From: an uncultured bacterium
GTDB lineage: Bacteria; Acidobacteriota; UBA890
Direction: 5' to 3'
Length of the DNA stretch: 6,048 nucleotides
Assembly (NCBI GenBank): GCA_937922775.1
Contig: CALAKE010000744.1
Location: 1-6,048 of the forward strand
In this document: piece by piece, positions 1 through 5,705 of the stretch
How positions within the stretch are numbered: the first letter of the stretch is position 1
Layout: each line of letters starts with the position of its first letter
Notes under the pieces: generated by a model
Seen by the model: only the letters and a program-made list of their open reading frames with translations
What the model was told of the DNA's origin: nothing
Database searches by the model: none
Program-made: the position numbers and the translations under genes

Positions 1-763
1 TCTCGACCGCAGGCGGCTCGGGGAAGACCAGGTTGTCATCGACCTCGTACTCGAAGTTAGAGAAGAAGGCGGAACCGTTATTCGGACCGATCAGGCCCAT
101 GGCTCCCCGGTTGACCCCGTGCTTGAGGTCACTCACCTCGAGTACAGGCTGGTCACCGTCTCCGAGGAAGAGGCGCGCCTGCCGGCCGGATATTTCCAAG
201 CGCAGGTGGATCCACTCGCCCTCAGGAAGCTCCGCGAAGGCCGTGTACCCCTCGCCGTTGTAGAGCTGCCATGTCTCGCTGCCGTTGATCACCGGCATGT
301 ACTGAACGGCATCGGGATAGAGACCGGCCCGATGAGGCCGCACATAGAGGCGCTCGAAATCGGTCTCCGACTGCAGCCGGAAAACGACCCCTGGATACGA
401 GCGCGCCCCGGTTACGGAAACGTCGAACTCGATCACCCCGTCCTCGAGCTCGGCGTCGTTCAGAAGCGCGGTTCCCATGAGGCTCTCGCGTCCGAGGTGC
501 TCGACAATTTCAGCGTCGATCAGATTCCAACGCTGGTCACCGAAGGGGATAATCCCGGCATCGTCGGCCTCGGCCTGCTCGGGCCCATACGGCAGGAGGA
601 CTGCGCCGCCAGCCTCGCCTTGGGCAAGCGTCGATGACTCGCCGGCTGCGGGGAGGCGTCCAGCGTCGTCCGCGTACACGATGGCGCCACAAACCAGAAG
701 AGTCATGTCGAGCGCGATGACAATGCGCCCGAGAGCCATGAGGAATGAACGAGAATCTCCCAT
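1..763 (-). CDS. Exported protein with LamG/concanavalin A-like jelly-roll domain (partial, C-terminus outside window)
   Basis: An uninterrupted minus-strand reading frame of 254 codons starts with ATG at 763-761 and runs off the left edge without a stop. A strong Shine-Dalgarno GGAGGAGG (769-776) lies 5 nt upstream and fixes the start. Residues 1-31 look like a signal peptide: a hydrophobic stretch from about residue 14, broken by Asp19, with likely cleavage after Val-Tyr-Ala31. A variable linker follows to about residue 75. Residues about 78-242 read as a beta-sandwich: alternating strands, 'GVVFRLQSETDFERLYVRPH' (125-144), 'WQLYNGEGYTAF' (165-176), 'EWIHLRLEISGRQARLFL' (183-200) and a closing 'FFSNFEYE' (233-240). 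This pattern is typical of the concanavalin A-like lectin/glucanase superfamily (LamG, DUF1080-like). Such domains bind or sit beside carbohydrate-active modules; the actual substrate cannot be told. What follows residue 254 is not visible, so a catalytic domain could lie beyond. A candidate -10 (TATTCT, 826-821) has no good -35. Plus-strand frames here are antisense shadows. Confidence 0.8.
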   Translation of the reverse strand, partial: MGDSRSFLMALGRIVIALDMTLLVCGAIVYADDAGRLPAAGESSTLAQGEAGGAVLLPYGPEQAEADDAGIIPFGDQRWNLIDAEIVEHLGRESLMGTALLNDAELEDGVIEFDVSVTGARSYPGVVFRLQSETDFERLYVRPHRAGLYPDAVQYMPVINGSETWQLYNGEGYTAFAELPEGEWIHLRLEISGRQARLFLGDGDQPVLEVSDLKHGVNRGAMGLIGPNNGSAFFSNFEYEVDDNLVFPEPPAVE

Positions 764-768
764 GCCAA

Positions 769-776
769 CCTCCTCC
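769..776 (-). promoter_or_regulatory. Ribosome binding site of the LamG-like gene
   Basis: On the minus strand the bases read GGAGGAGG, near-perfect complementarity to the 16S rRNA 3' end, 5 nt before the ATG at 763. It decides the start of the partial gene at the left edge and rejects the internal ATG codons at residues 9 and 20. Confidence 0.8.
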
Positions 777-792
777 GGGGAGCGAAGGGGCC

Positions 793-972
793 GCGCTGGG
801 GAGCGCATGCAGTGTTGTCGAGAATACCGAAAAGCTAGCAGCCACACCACGCCGCGGCAACGGCTACTGCTATGGGAGCAGGCCGTGGTGATCGTTTTCT
901 AGGCCTCGGAGGGACTTGCCTCACACGACGGCTTGCGGCAGATTGAGACACAGACTTCGTCTGTCGGTGTCT
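793..972. other. Structured divergent intergenic region with three potential hairpins
   Basis: This stretch lies between the divergent starts at 763 (minus) and 1003 (plus). Three inverted repeats are visible. (a) 793-806: GCGCT/AGCGC, 5 bp with a GGGG loop, in the leader of the minus gene. (b) 845-890: outer 7-bp stem CACCACG (845-851)/CGTGGTG (884-890), enclosing a 5-bp hairpin CTGCT (867-871)/AGCAG (877-881) and a weak CCG/CGG stem (852-854/861-863), a possible three-way junction. It is followed by TTTT at 895-898. (c) 946-972: AGACACAGAC (946-955), loop TTC, then GTCTG (959-963) and TGTCT (968-972) with a 4-nt bulge. No promoter in this region matched the sigma-70 consensus convincingly for either gene. 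The pairings are directly visible; any role (leader structure, operator, attenuator) is inference. Confidence 0.4.
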
Positions 973-992
973 AACTCCCCACGACCCGTCTC

Positions 993-997
993 GAGGA
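993..997 (+). promoter_or_regulatory. Ribosome binding site of the SGNH-like lipoprotein gene
   Basis: GAGGA sits 5 nt before ATG at 1003. This supports 1003 rather than the upstream in-frame TTG at 916 as the true start, in agreement with the lipoprotein signal peptide that begins exactly there. Confidence 0.7.
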
Positions 998-1002
998 CCC
1001 AC

Positions 1003-1917
1003 ATGGCGCGATACGCAGTTGTCCGATCGATCCGCTCCGCCGCTATCTTGTCCCTCTGCTTCATGGTCCTGGGCTGCACGCCTGGCGGGTCCGATACGGG
1101 AGGCGTGGTCAGTGAAGGATCCCGGAGTGAGGCCGATACAGCCACCACCGACCTCGGGCCTGTCCTGGATGCAAGCGAGAAGTCGATGGTCGTGGTCGGG
1201 TATTCCACCTCGTACGTCTGGCCCGCCATGCTGCAGGACATGCTCGATGAACATGCCGGAGGTGACCGCGTCTACCACGTCTTGAACGCCGTGATCGGCG
1301 GATCTCCAATCGGCCGCTGGATTGCCGCTCCAGAATCTGAGGATTACCAGGAGACGTACGGCGCCATGCTGCGAGATTTCTTCGGTCCCGACGCCAGGCT
1401 GCGAGGCGATCTGCCGGCGCCGACCGTGGCGATCATCCAGCAGTCGCTGCAGCGTACGCCTACGCCGGAGACGCGGCTGGGTCCCGTGCACGATATCGAC
1501 GACCCTGAAGGCATTCGAATCGGCGCCGATGCCCTCGAGAAGCTCGCCGGTCAGCTCCACGATGACGGCATCGAGCGCGCCTACTTCGGCATGCACATCT
1601 ACAAGGAGGGCTACGAGCCGGAGATCAGCAATGAGCGCTTCGCCTTGGCGGCGCTCATGGAGCGCGGGCATGGCTTCGTCTTCGCCGGGCCCGACGTCTG
1701 GTCACCGACGGCCAGAGAACATCCCGAGGCCTTCACCGAGGATCGTCTACATCCGAACGAGCGCGGCATGCGGATCATGGCCGAGGAATGGTATCGGGCG
1801 CTGGCCGGTGCCGGTGCTCGCCAAGAGGTTATTGACGCCATGCACGCCTGTGAATACGACGTCGAGGCGATGATGCGGGCGTATTTCGAGTGGCGCCGGG
1901 AAGACGGCGGCTCGTAG
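1003..1917 (+). CDS. Lipoprotein, divergent SGNH/GDSL-like hydrolase
   Basis: 304 aa from ATG 1003, chosen because it has an SD and opens a textbook lipoprotein signal (positive n-region with Arg3, Arg8 and Arg11, hydrophobic core, then V-L-G-Cys25). A Gly/Ser/Thr-rich linker follows to about residue 60. The fold matches the SGNH hydrolase superfamily, serine esterases/lipases/acetylesterases that act on acyl or acetyl esters. Block I is 'VVVGYSTSY' (63-71), with Ser68 as likely nucleophile in place of the GDS motif. Block II is 'VIGGSPIGRW' (97-106). Block V is 'DRLHPNERG' (247-255), with Asp247 and His250 as the catalytic pair. Block III normally has Gly-x-Asn; here it appears to be 'IIQQSLQ' (144-150), so the oxyanion Asn is replaced, probably by Gln. 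'HIYKEGYEPEISNER' (198-212) looks conserved-family-like but I cannot assign it. A helical tail (about 270-304) is rich in acidic and aromatic residues. The protein is probably anchored to a membrane and faces the periplasm or outside. Substrate unknown. It is divergent from the LamG-like gene and convergent with the permease. Confidence 0.75.
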   Translation: MARYAVVRSIRSAAILSLCFMVLGCTPGGSDTGGVVSEGSRSEADTATTDLGPVLDASEKSMVVVGYSTSYVWPAMLQDMLDEHAGGDRVYHVLNAVIGGSPIGRWIAAPESEDYQETYGAMLRDFFGPDARLRGDLPAPTVAIIQQSLQRTPTPETRLGPVHDIDDPEGIRIGADALEKLAGQLHDDGIERAYFGMHIYKEGYEPEISNERFALAALMERGHGFVFAGPDVWSPTAREHPEAFTEDRLHPNERGMRIMAEEWYRALAGAGARQEVIDAMHACEYDVEAMMRAYFEWRREDGGS

Positions 1918-1930
1918 CCTCGAGAAGCTG

Positions 1931-1943
1931 CCGCACCCTGCGG
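1931..1943. terminator. Weak hairpin in the convergent gap, possible bidirectional terminator
   Basis: CCGCA (1931-1935), loop CCC, TGCGG (1939-1943) can form a 5-bp GC-rich stem between the convergent stops at 1917 and 1975. There is no T-tract on either side, so it is not a canonical intrinsic terminator. It is listed because the 57-nt gap must hold the transcription ends of both genes, if they end there. Confidence 0.2.
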
Positions 1944-1974
1944 GGGCACGTCTTGCCACCTCCGCCGGTCGAAA

Positions 1975-4632
1975 CTACTCGGACCTCAGCGCAACGAGCG
2001 GATCCACGCGCGTGGCTCGCCGAGCGGGAAGATACGTGGCGGCAAGCGCAGCGATCAACAGCGCAATAGGCACCAGCGTAAATGCACGCCAGTCGAAGGG
2101 GCTCACCTCGAAGAGGAAGTCCGCGAGGCTGCTGGTCAGCAGCGGAGCAATCACCAAGCCGATCAGGATGCCCGCGATGGTCAGACTCGTGCCCTGGCGG
2201 ATCACCAGGCGGAGCACGTCGCGCGATCGTGCGCCGAGCGCCATCCTCACGCCCACCTCATGCGTGCGTCGCGTCACCGAGTAGGCCATCAACGCGTACA
2301 CCCCTATCAGTGCGAGGCTCAACGCAAGAGTGGCAACCACAGGCATGACCTTGGCCACGATCGTCAAGCCACTGAGTGCTCGTTGCACGACCTCGCGCAT
2401 CGATCGCACCCGATAGATCGCCAGGTCCGGGTCCAATCTCGCTACCGCCGACCTAACGTCTCTCACTACCGTGGTTGGGGGCCCTGAGGTTCGCAGGGCG
2501 AAGTACATGGACTCTGTGGTGACCTGCAGCCCCGAGAAATAGGCCATTGGACGATGCTCGCGACTACCCTCCACCGTATCGCCGACAACGCCGATGAGCT
2601 CGCATGAATCGCCGCCAAAGATCACCTCGTTGCCGACGGGATGATCTCCCGGCCAGTGTCTGGCGACGAAAGCCTCATTGACGATGAGAGCGCAGGGTTG
2701 GTCTAGCCGGTGTGCACTGCTGAACGGGCGCCCCTGGATGAGGGGGATTCGCATGACCTGAAAATAGTCCGGAAACACCATTCGCACACTGGCATGGGGA
2801 CGCTGATCGGAATCCGTGTAGGACTCACCCGGGACCTCGTAGTTATCTACTGGATCAGCCATGAAGGGCAGAAACCAGGATCCACCTGTCAGCTCGACTC
2901 CGGGAACCGCGGCGAGCCGAGGAAGGAGGTCTTCCCAGAATCGAGCAACATCGGCGTCATCTGGGTATTTCTCGTCGGGCAGCGAGAGACGAAATGTCAG
3001 GATGTTGTCGATTTCGTAGCCGAAATCAATAGATTGCAGACTGAAAAACCCCTGAATCAGGAGCGCGCATGCCAACACGACGACGAGCGCCAATGCCACC
3101 TCCCCGACCACCAGCACCCGGCGCATTCTTCCACCTGTAGGGCCCGCCGCACCGCGTCTGCTCTGTTGAAGGGTGCCTGCGATTCCGAGTCGGGCGCTCT
3201 GCAGCGAAGGAAGAATGCCGAAAAGCAACCCTGTCAGAGTTGTCAGCACGAGCGCGAAGGCCAGCGTACGACCATTGATGGCGATCTGGTCGACTCTGGG
3301 AAAGCTGTCGGGGAGAAGAGACACGAGCGCCATGGCCCCGTACATCGCCAGGATGACGCCTAGTGCGCCACCAAGCAGCGAGATGCCCATCGCCTCCACC
3401 AATAGCTGCCTGACGATACGACGGCGGCTGGCCCCGAGTGCTGAGCGGATGGCAATCTCATGTCCCCTACCCGATATCCTCGCGAGCATGAGATTGGCGA
3501 CATTCGCGCAGGCGATCAATAGAACCAGAGCCGCAGCAACCAGAGCGATCAGGCCGCCCTGTCGAAACTGCTGGGGATAGACGCGGTCCGCAAACGGGTG
3601 GGCGCCGGCGCTGATCCCACGATTCGTTTCGGGGTACTCCTCCGCCAAACCCGCGGCAATCTCCTCGAGTTCGGCGTTCGCCTGACGGATGGTGAAACCG
3701 GGGCGCAATCGCCCCACCCCCTCCTGGTAGCGATCGCCCCGCCCCTGGCCACCCTCCGGAGCTTCGATTGGAACGTAGACCTCGTTGAGGTTGTTGATGT
3801 ACCAGAAGCCTCGTGGAAGGACACCGATGATCGTGTGGGGCTCACTGCTCAACATGATCGTCTGGCCCAGGATGTCGGGGTCGGCCCCGAAAGCGCGCCG
3901 CCACAAACCATCCGTGATCACGGCGACTTCGGCGCTCCCCTGCTCTTCTTCACGAAGGAATGATCGCCCGAGGGCTACTTCGACTCCCAGAACGCTGAAG
4001 AAATTCGATGAAACGCGGTCACCTTCGATGCGCTCGGGGTAATCACCTCCAGTGAGCGTGAAGCTCGAATCGCTGCGCGCGGCAAGGTCCAGCGATCGGC
4101 TTCGCTCCCGCATGTCGAACAGATCCGGAGTCGACATCGGTTGATAGATTGCGCCGCTGGCCTCATAGGCGGCGAACACGAACACTTGCCGCTCCGGCTG
4201 CGGGTATGGCAGAGGTCGCAGCGTAACCAGGTCCGTGAGGCTGAAGATCGTCACGTTGGCGCCGATGCCCAGGGCAAGCATCACGACGGCGACGGTGACG
4301 ACGCCCGGACTTCTGCGGATCGAGCGTATGGCCATACGGATATCGGTAGCCCAGCTCTCCATGAGATTCCTCGTTCGGGGGAGCGAGGTTCGCTTCTCGT
4401 TGTCCTCGAGGCGCACGGGGAAGCGCTCGCTCGAGGCGTTGGCAAGCGTGTCGGCGACCGCCTGTGCCCAGAATGAGAAGTTGCTCTCCGCCCAAGTGCG
4501 GCCGCCCCAACGGCGCTCCCTCCACATTTCGGCAAACGACTCCTCCATCTGAGTGCCGTATCTGTTTCTGAATGAGCGAGGGAAGAGGAGCAGGAGTAGC
4601 CGATAGACTCTGATCTGGAAGGGGGTCTTCAT
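1975..4632 (-). CDS. ADOP-type orphan ABC permease (MacB/FtsX-like, duplicated)
   Basis: 885 aa inner-membrane protein. Residues 1-90 form the soluble prefix typical of this family ('YRLLLLLFPRSFRNRYG', 10-26). Two homologous halves follow. Half 1: the entry motif 'DIRMAIRSIRRSPG' (97-110), TM about 111-132 with 'ALGIGAN', a MacB-type periplasmic domain about 140-350, then an FtsX domain with TMs near 360-382, 411-440 and 457-476 and the cytoplasmic 'AIRSALGASRRRIVRQLL' (394-411). Half 2: TM about 504-528, second periplasmic domain about 535-750, FtsX TMs near 758-785, 812-835 and 851-872, with the matching 'GVRMALGARSRDVLRLVI' (794-811) and the usual ending 'VDPLVALRSE'. Eight TMs in total. 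MacB-family permeases couple ATP hydrolysis to mechanical work on periplasmic substrates, but ADOPs lack a fused or adjacent ATPase and their transported substrate is unknown. The gene follows padR by 17 nt. Its ATG has no good SD (only GAG directly before it), suggesting translation coupled to padR. Length is normal for the family and the frame is intact. Confidence 0.93.
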   Translation of the reverse strand: MKTPFQIRVYRLLLLLFPRSFRNRYGTQMEESFAEMWRERRWGGRTWAESNFSFWAQAVADTLANASSERFPVRLEDNEKRTSLPRTRNLMESWATDIRMAIRSIRRSPGVVTVAVVMLALGIGANVTIFSLTDLVTLRPLPYPQPERQVFVFAAYEASGAIYQPMSTPDLFDMRERSRSLDLAARSDSSFTLTGGDYPERIEGDRVSSNFFSVLGVEVALGRSFLREEEQGSAEVAVITDGLWRRAFGADPDILGQTIMLSSEPHTIIGVLPRGFWYINNLNEVYVPIEAPEGGQGRGDRYQEGVGRLRPGFTIRQANAELEEIAAGLAEEYPETNRGISAGAHPFADRVYPQQFRQGGLIALVAAALVLLIACANVANLMLARISGRGHEIAIRSALGASRRRIVRQLLVEAMGISLLGGALGVILAMYGAMALVSLLPDSFPRVDQIAINGRTLAFALVLTTLTGLLFGILPSLQSARLGIAGTLQQSRRGAAGPTGGRMRRVLVVGEVALALVVVLACALLIQGFFSLQSIDFGYEIDNILTFRLSLPDEKYPDDADVARFWEDLLPRLAAVPGVELTGGSWFLPFMADPVDNYEVPGESYTDSDQRPHASVRMVFPDYFQVMRIPLIQGRPFSSAHRLDQPCALIVNEAFVARHWPGDHPVGNEVIFGGDSCELIGVVGDTVEGSREHRPMAYFSGLQVTTESMYFALRTSGPPTTVVRDVRSAVARLDPDLAIYRVRSMREVVQRALSGLTIVAKVMPVVATLALSLALIGVYALMAYSVTRRTHEVGVRMALGARSRDVLRLVIRQGTSLTIAGILIGLVIAPLLTSSLADFLFEVSPFDWRAFTLVPIALLIAALAATYLPARRATRVDPLVALRSE

Positions 4633-4649
4633 CTCATGTCGGCAGGTTG

Positions 4650-4994
4650 TCAGGTCTTGCTGCGCTGGCGCGCTGGTATCAGGGTGCCGACCTCCTCGGC
4701 CCAGCTCTTCATGAGGGAAGCCTCCTCCTCGAGCCGCTTCCTTCCCCGTGACGTCAACGAGTAGTACTGCCGCCGCTCATCTTCCTGCTCGTCGGCGGGA
4801 GTATTCGCCTTCTCCACCAGGCCCGCCTCATCGAGGGTGCTCAGCGAGCGGTAGAGCATCGCCGGCCACAGGCGGATCTGGCCGTCGGTGCGCTCGAGCA
4901 CGGCACGTTGAATCCCATAGCCATGCAGATCCTGCTCCACAAGGGCAAGCAGGATGTGAAACCACTGCTGTTTCATTGGGCGTGCAATCTCCAC
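4650..4994 (-). CDS. PadR-family winged-helix transcriptional repressor
   Basis: 114 aa, the usual size of the short PadR subfamily. The winged-helix domain spans about residues 8-90: helix 1 'WFHILLALVEQDLHGYGI' (11-28) with the PadR signature His-Gly-Tyr, recognition helix in 'LWPAMLYRSLSTLDEAGLVE' (42-61), wing 'RRQYYSLTSRGRKRLEEE' (74-91), then a C-terminal dimerisation helix to about 101. The start is GTG at 4994-4992, supported by GGAG (5002-5005) 7 nt upstream. The internal ATG at 4976 would lie 12 nt from the nearest GGAG and is less likely. Short PadR proteins act as dimers that bind AT-rich dyads and are released by a small ligand or another signal. It is the first gene of a two-gene operon with the ADOP permease, so it probably represses that permease and itself through the operator at 5037-5071. 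The inducer is unknown. Confidence 0.93.
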   Translation of the reverse strand: MEIARPMKQQWFHILLALVEQDLHGYGIQRAVLERTDGQIRLWPAMLYRSLSTLDEAGLVEKANTPADEQEDERRQYYSLTSRGRKRLEEEASLMKSWAEEVGTLIPARQRSKT

Positions 4995-5036
4995 TCGAGG
5001 GCTCCGTTGGTGGTGGTGTATCGACCTGCCTCACAT

Positions 5037-5071
5037 TTAGTATCACTTAGTATCAATACTATATGATATCA
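5037..5071. promoter_or_regulatory. Probable PadR operator array
   Basis: An AT-rich island in otherwise GC-rich DNA. Read on the minus strand it holds a perfect inverted repeat TAGTAT-TG-ATACTA (5061-5048), a further ATACTA half-site (5043-5038) exactly 10 bp on, and a palindrome TGATATCA (5064-5071). The plus strand shows the same as a tandem repeat TTAGTATCA at 5037-5045 and 5047-5055. The dyad lies over the 3' half of the candidate -10 box and the expected transcription start of the padR gene, where a repressor would block initiation. The repeats are seen directly; assigning them to the neighbouring PadR protein is inference from the known autoregulation of this family. Confidence 0.65.
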
Positions 5072-5086
5072 ATAGGGGCCGAGCAA
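5058..5086 (-). promoter_or_regulatory. Candidate sigma-70-type promoter of the padR-permease operon
   Basis: On the minus strand TTGCTC (5086-5081) is followed after 17 bp by TATAGT (5063-5058), a 5/6 match to the -10 consensus; the -35 matches only 3/6. Transcription would start near 5051, giving a leader of about 55 nt before the GTG at 4994. The -10 overlaps the inverted repeat of the probable operator. Confidence 0.5.
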
Positions 5087-5123
5087 GATCATCGCCAGAA
5101 AAAGCTGTATGAAGGGTCCCTGA

Positions 5124-5519
5124 CTATCCCGCCGGTCGGCCTTCCGGCCACAGGCCAAGCGCCTCGAGGGTGGGTTTCAGATCTTCCTCGAGCTCGAGCA
5201 GATCGAAGGGCTTGGTGACAAAGTCAGCCGCGCCTAGTGCCAGGCTATCGCGCGCCATTTGCTCGTCTGACAGACCCGACATCGCAATCACGGGCGTAGG
5301 AATCTCCTCTGACCTCATCGCGTGCAGCACATCGAGCCCGCCGAGCTTGGGCAAATAGACGTCCAGGAAAAGCAGGTCCGGGGGGTCCTCGCGCAATGCC
5401 GCGAGCGCCGTCTCTCCATCCGCCACGCGACCCACTTTGTAGCCCAAGTCGCCGAGAAAGCGGCCCAGAAGCTCGGAGACTCGATCATCATCGTCCACCA
5501 GCATGACGCGGTACGCCAT
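5124..5519 (-). CDS. Single-domain response regulator (CheY-like receiver)
   Basis: 131 aa consisting only of a receiver domain; there is no output domain, as in CheY, Spo0F and DivK. Acidic metal-binding cluster 'VDDDD' (8-12), phospho-acceptor Asp53 in 'LLFLDVYLPKLGG', switch Ser81 in 'IAMSG', aromatic Phe100 and invariant Lys103 in 'FVTKPFD'. All key residues for phosphorylation and signalling are present. The start is ATG 5519, which has AGGGAG (5528-5533) at 8 nt. An in-frame GTG three codons upstream abuts that SD and is unlikely. The C-terminus ends shortly after helix 5 ('LEEDLKPTLEALG'). No histidine kinase or other two-component partner is visible. The 129-nt gap and separate promoter before padR argue that it is not part of the padR operon. 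A TAAAAT at 5621-5616 could be its -10, but no -35 is visible. Its partner and process are unknown. Confidence 0.9.
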   Translation of the reverse strand: MAYRVMLVDDDDRVSELLGRFLGDLGYKVGRVADGETALAALREDPPDLLFLDVYLPKLGGLDVLHAMRSEEIPTPVIAMSGLSDEQMARDSLALGAADFVTKPFDLLELEEDLKPTLEALGLWPEGRPAG

Positions 5520-5527
5520 CGTTGACA

Positions 5528-5533
5528 CTCCCT
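5528..5533 (-). promoter_or_regulatory. Ribosome binding site of the response regulator gene
   Basis: Minus-strand AGGGAG ends 8 nt before ATG 5519 but touches the in-frame GTG at 5528-5526. It therefore favours the 131-residue product over the 134-residue one. Confidence 0.65.
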
Positions 5534-5705
5534 AGTACGCTGGGTTGCTACATCGCCCTCTCGGCTGGGGCACCCAAATGTACCCTGCGGGCCGACCCTG
5601 AGCTCAAACCTCACCATTTTAGCGGGACAGAGAGACCTGCGTCCGACACATAGAGTGAGATACGGGCGTCCCGAGCGGACCGATCCTCTCGCGGGTCAGT
5701 GGACT

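Noticed and set aside
119..637. Plus-strand open frame of 172 codons at the left edge
   Set aside because: It is antisense to the LamG-like gene, which has the SD, signal peptide and beta-sandwich pattern. No SD precedes this plus-strand start.
537..860. Minus-strand frame of 107 codons overlapping the LamG-like gene in another frame
   Set aside because: Arg/Pro-rich shadow translation. The other frame on the same strand is better supported by the GGAGGAGG site and domain content.
916..1002. Upstream extension of the lipoprotein gene to a TTG at 916
   Set aside because: The 29 extra residues would bury the signal peptide behind an Arg-rich stretch, and the GAGGA site plus the lipobox both point to ATG 1003.
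835..1671. Minus-strand open frame of 278 codons opposite the SGNH-like gene
   Set aside because: It is antisense to a gene with a clear lipoprotein signal, SD and family motifs. Its translation is rich in Arg, His and Gly with no recognisable domain, typical of the antisense frame of GC-rich genes.
2710..3363. Plus-strand open frame of 217 codons inside the permease gene
   Set aside because: It lies wholly antisense to a well-conserved part of the ADOP permease, and its translation is hydrophilic low-complexity sequence without domain features.
4325..4338. 14-bp perfect palindrome CGTATGGCCATACG
   Set aside because: It lies inside the conserved 'RMAIR' codons of the permease. Codon choice alone can produce it and no partner copy is seen.
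5139..5160. GGCC-GGAA-GGCC hairpin near the end of the response regulator gene as a terminator
   Set aside because: It is within the coding sequence, has only a 4-bp stem and no T-tract directly follows.
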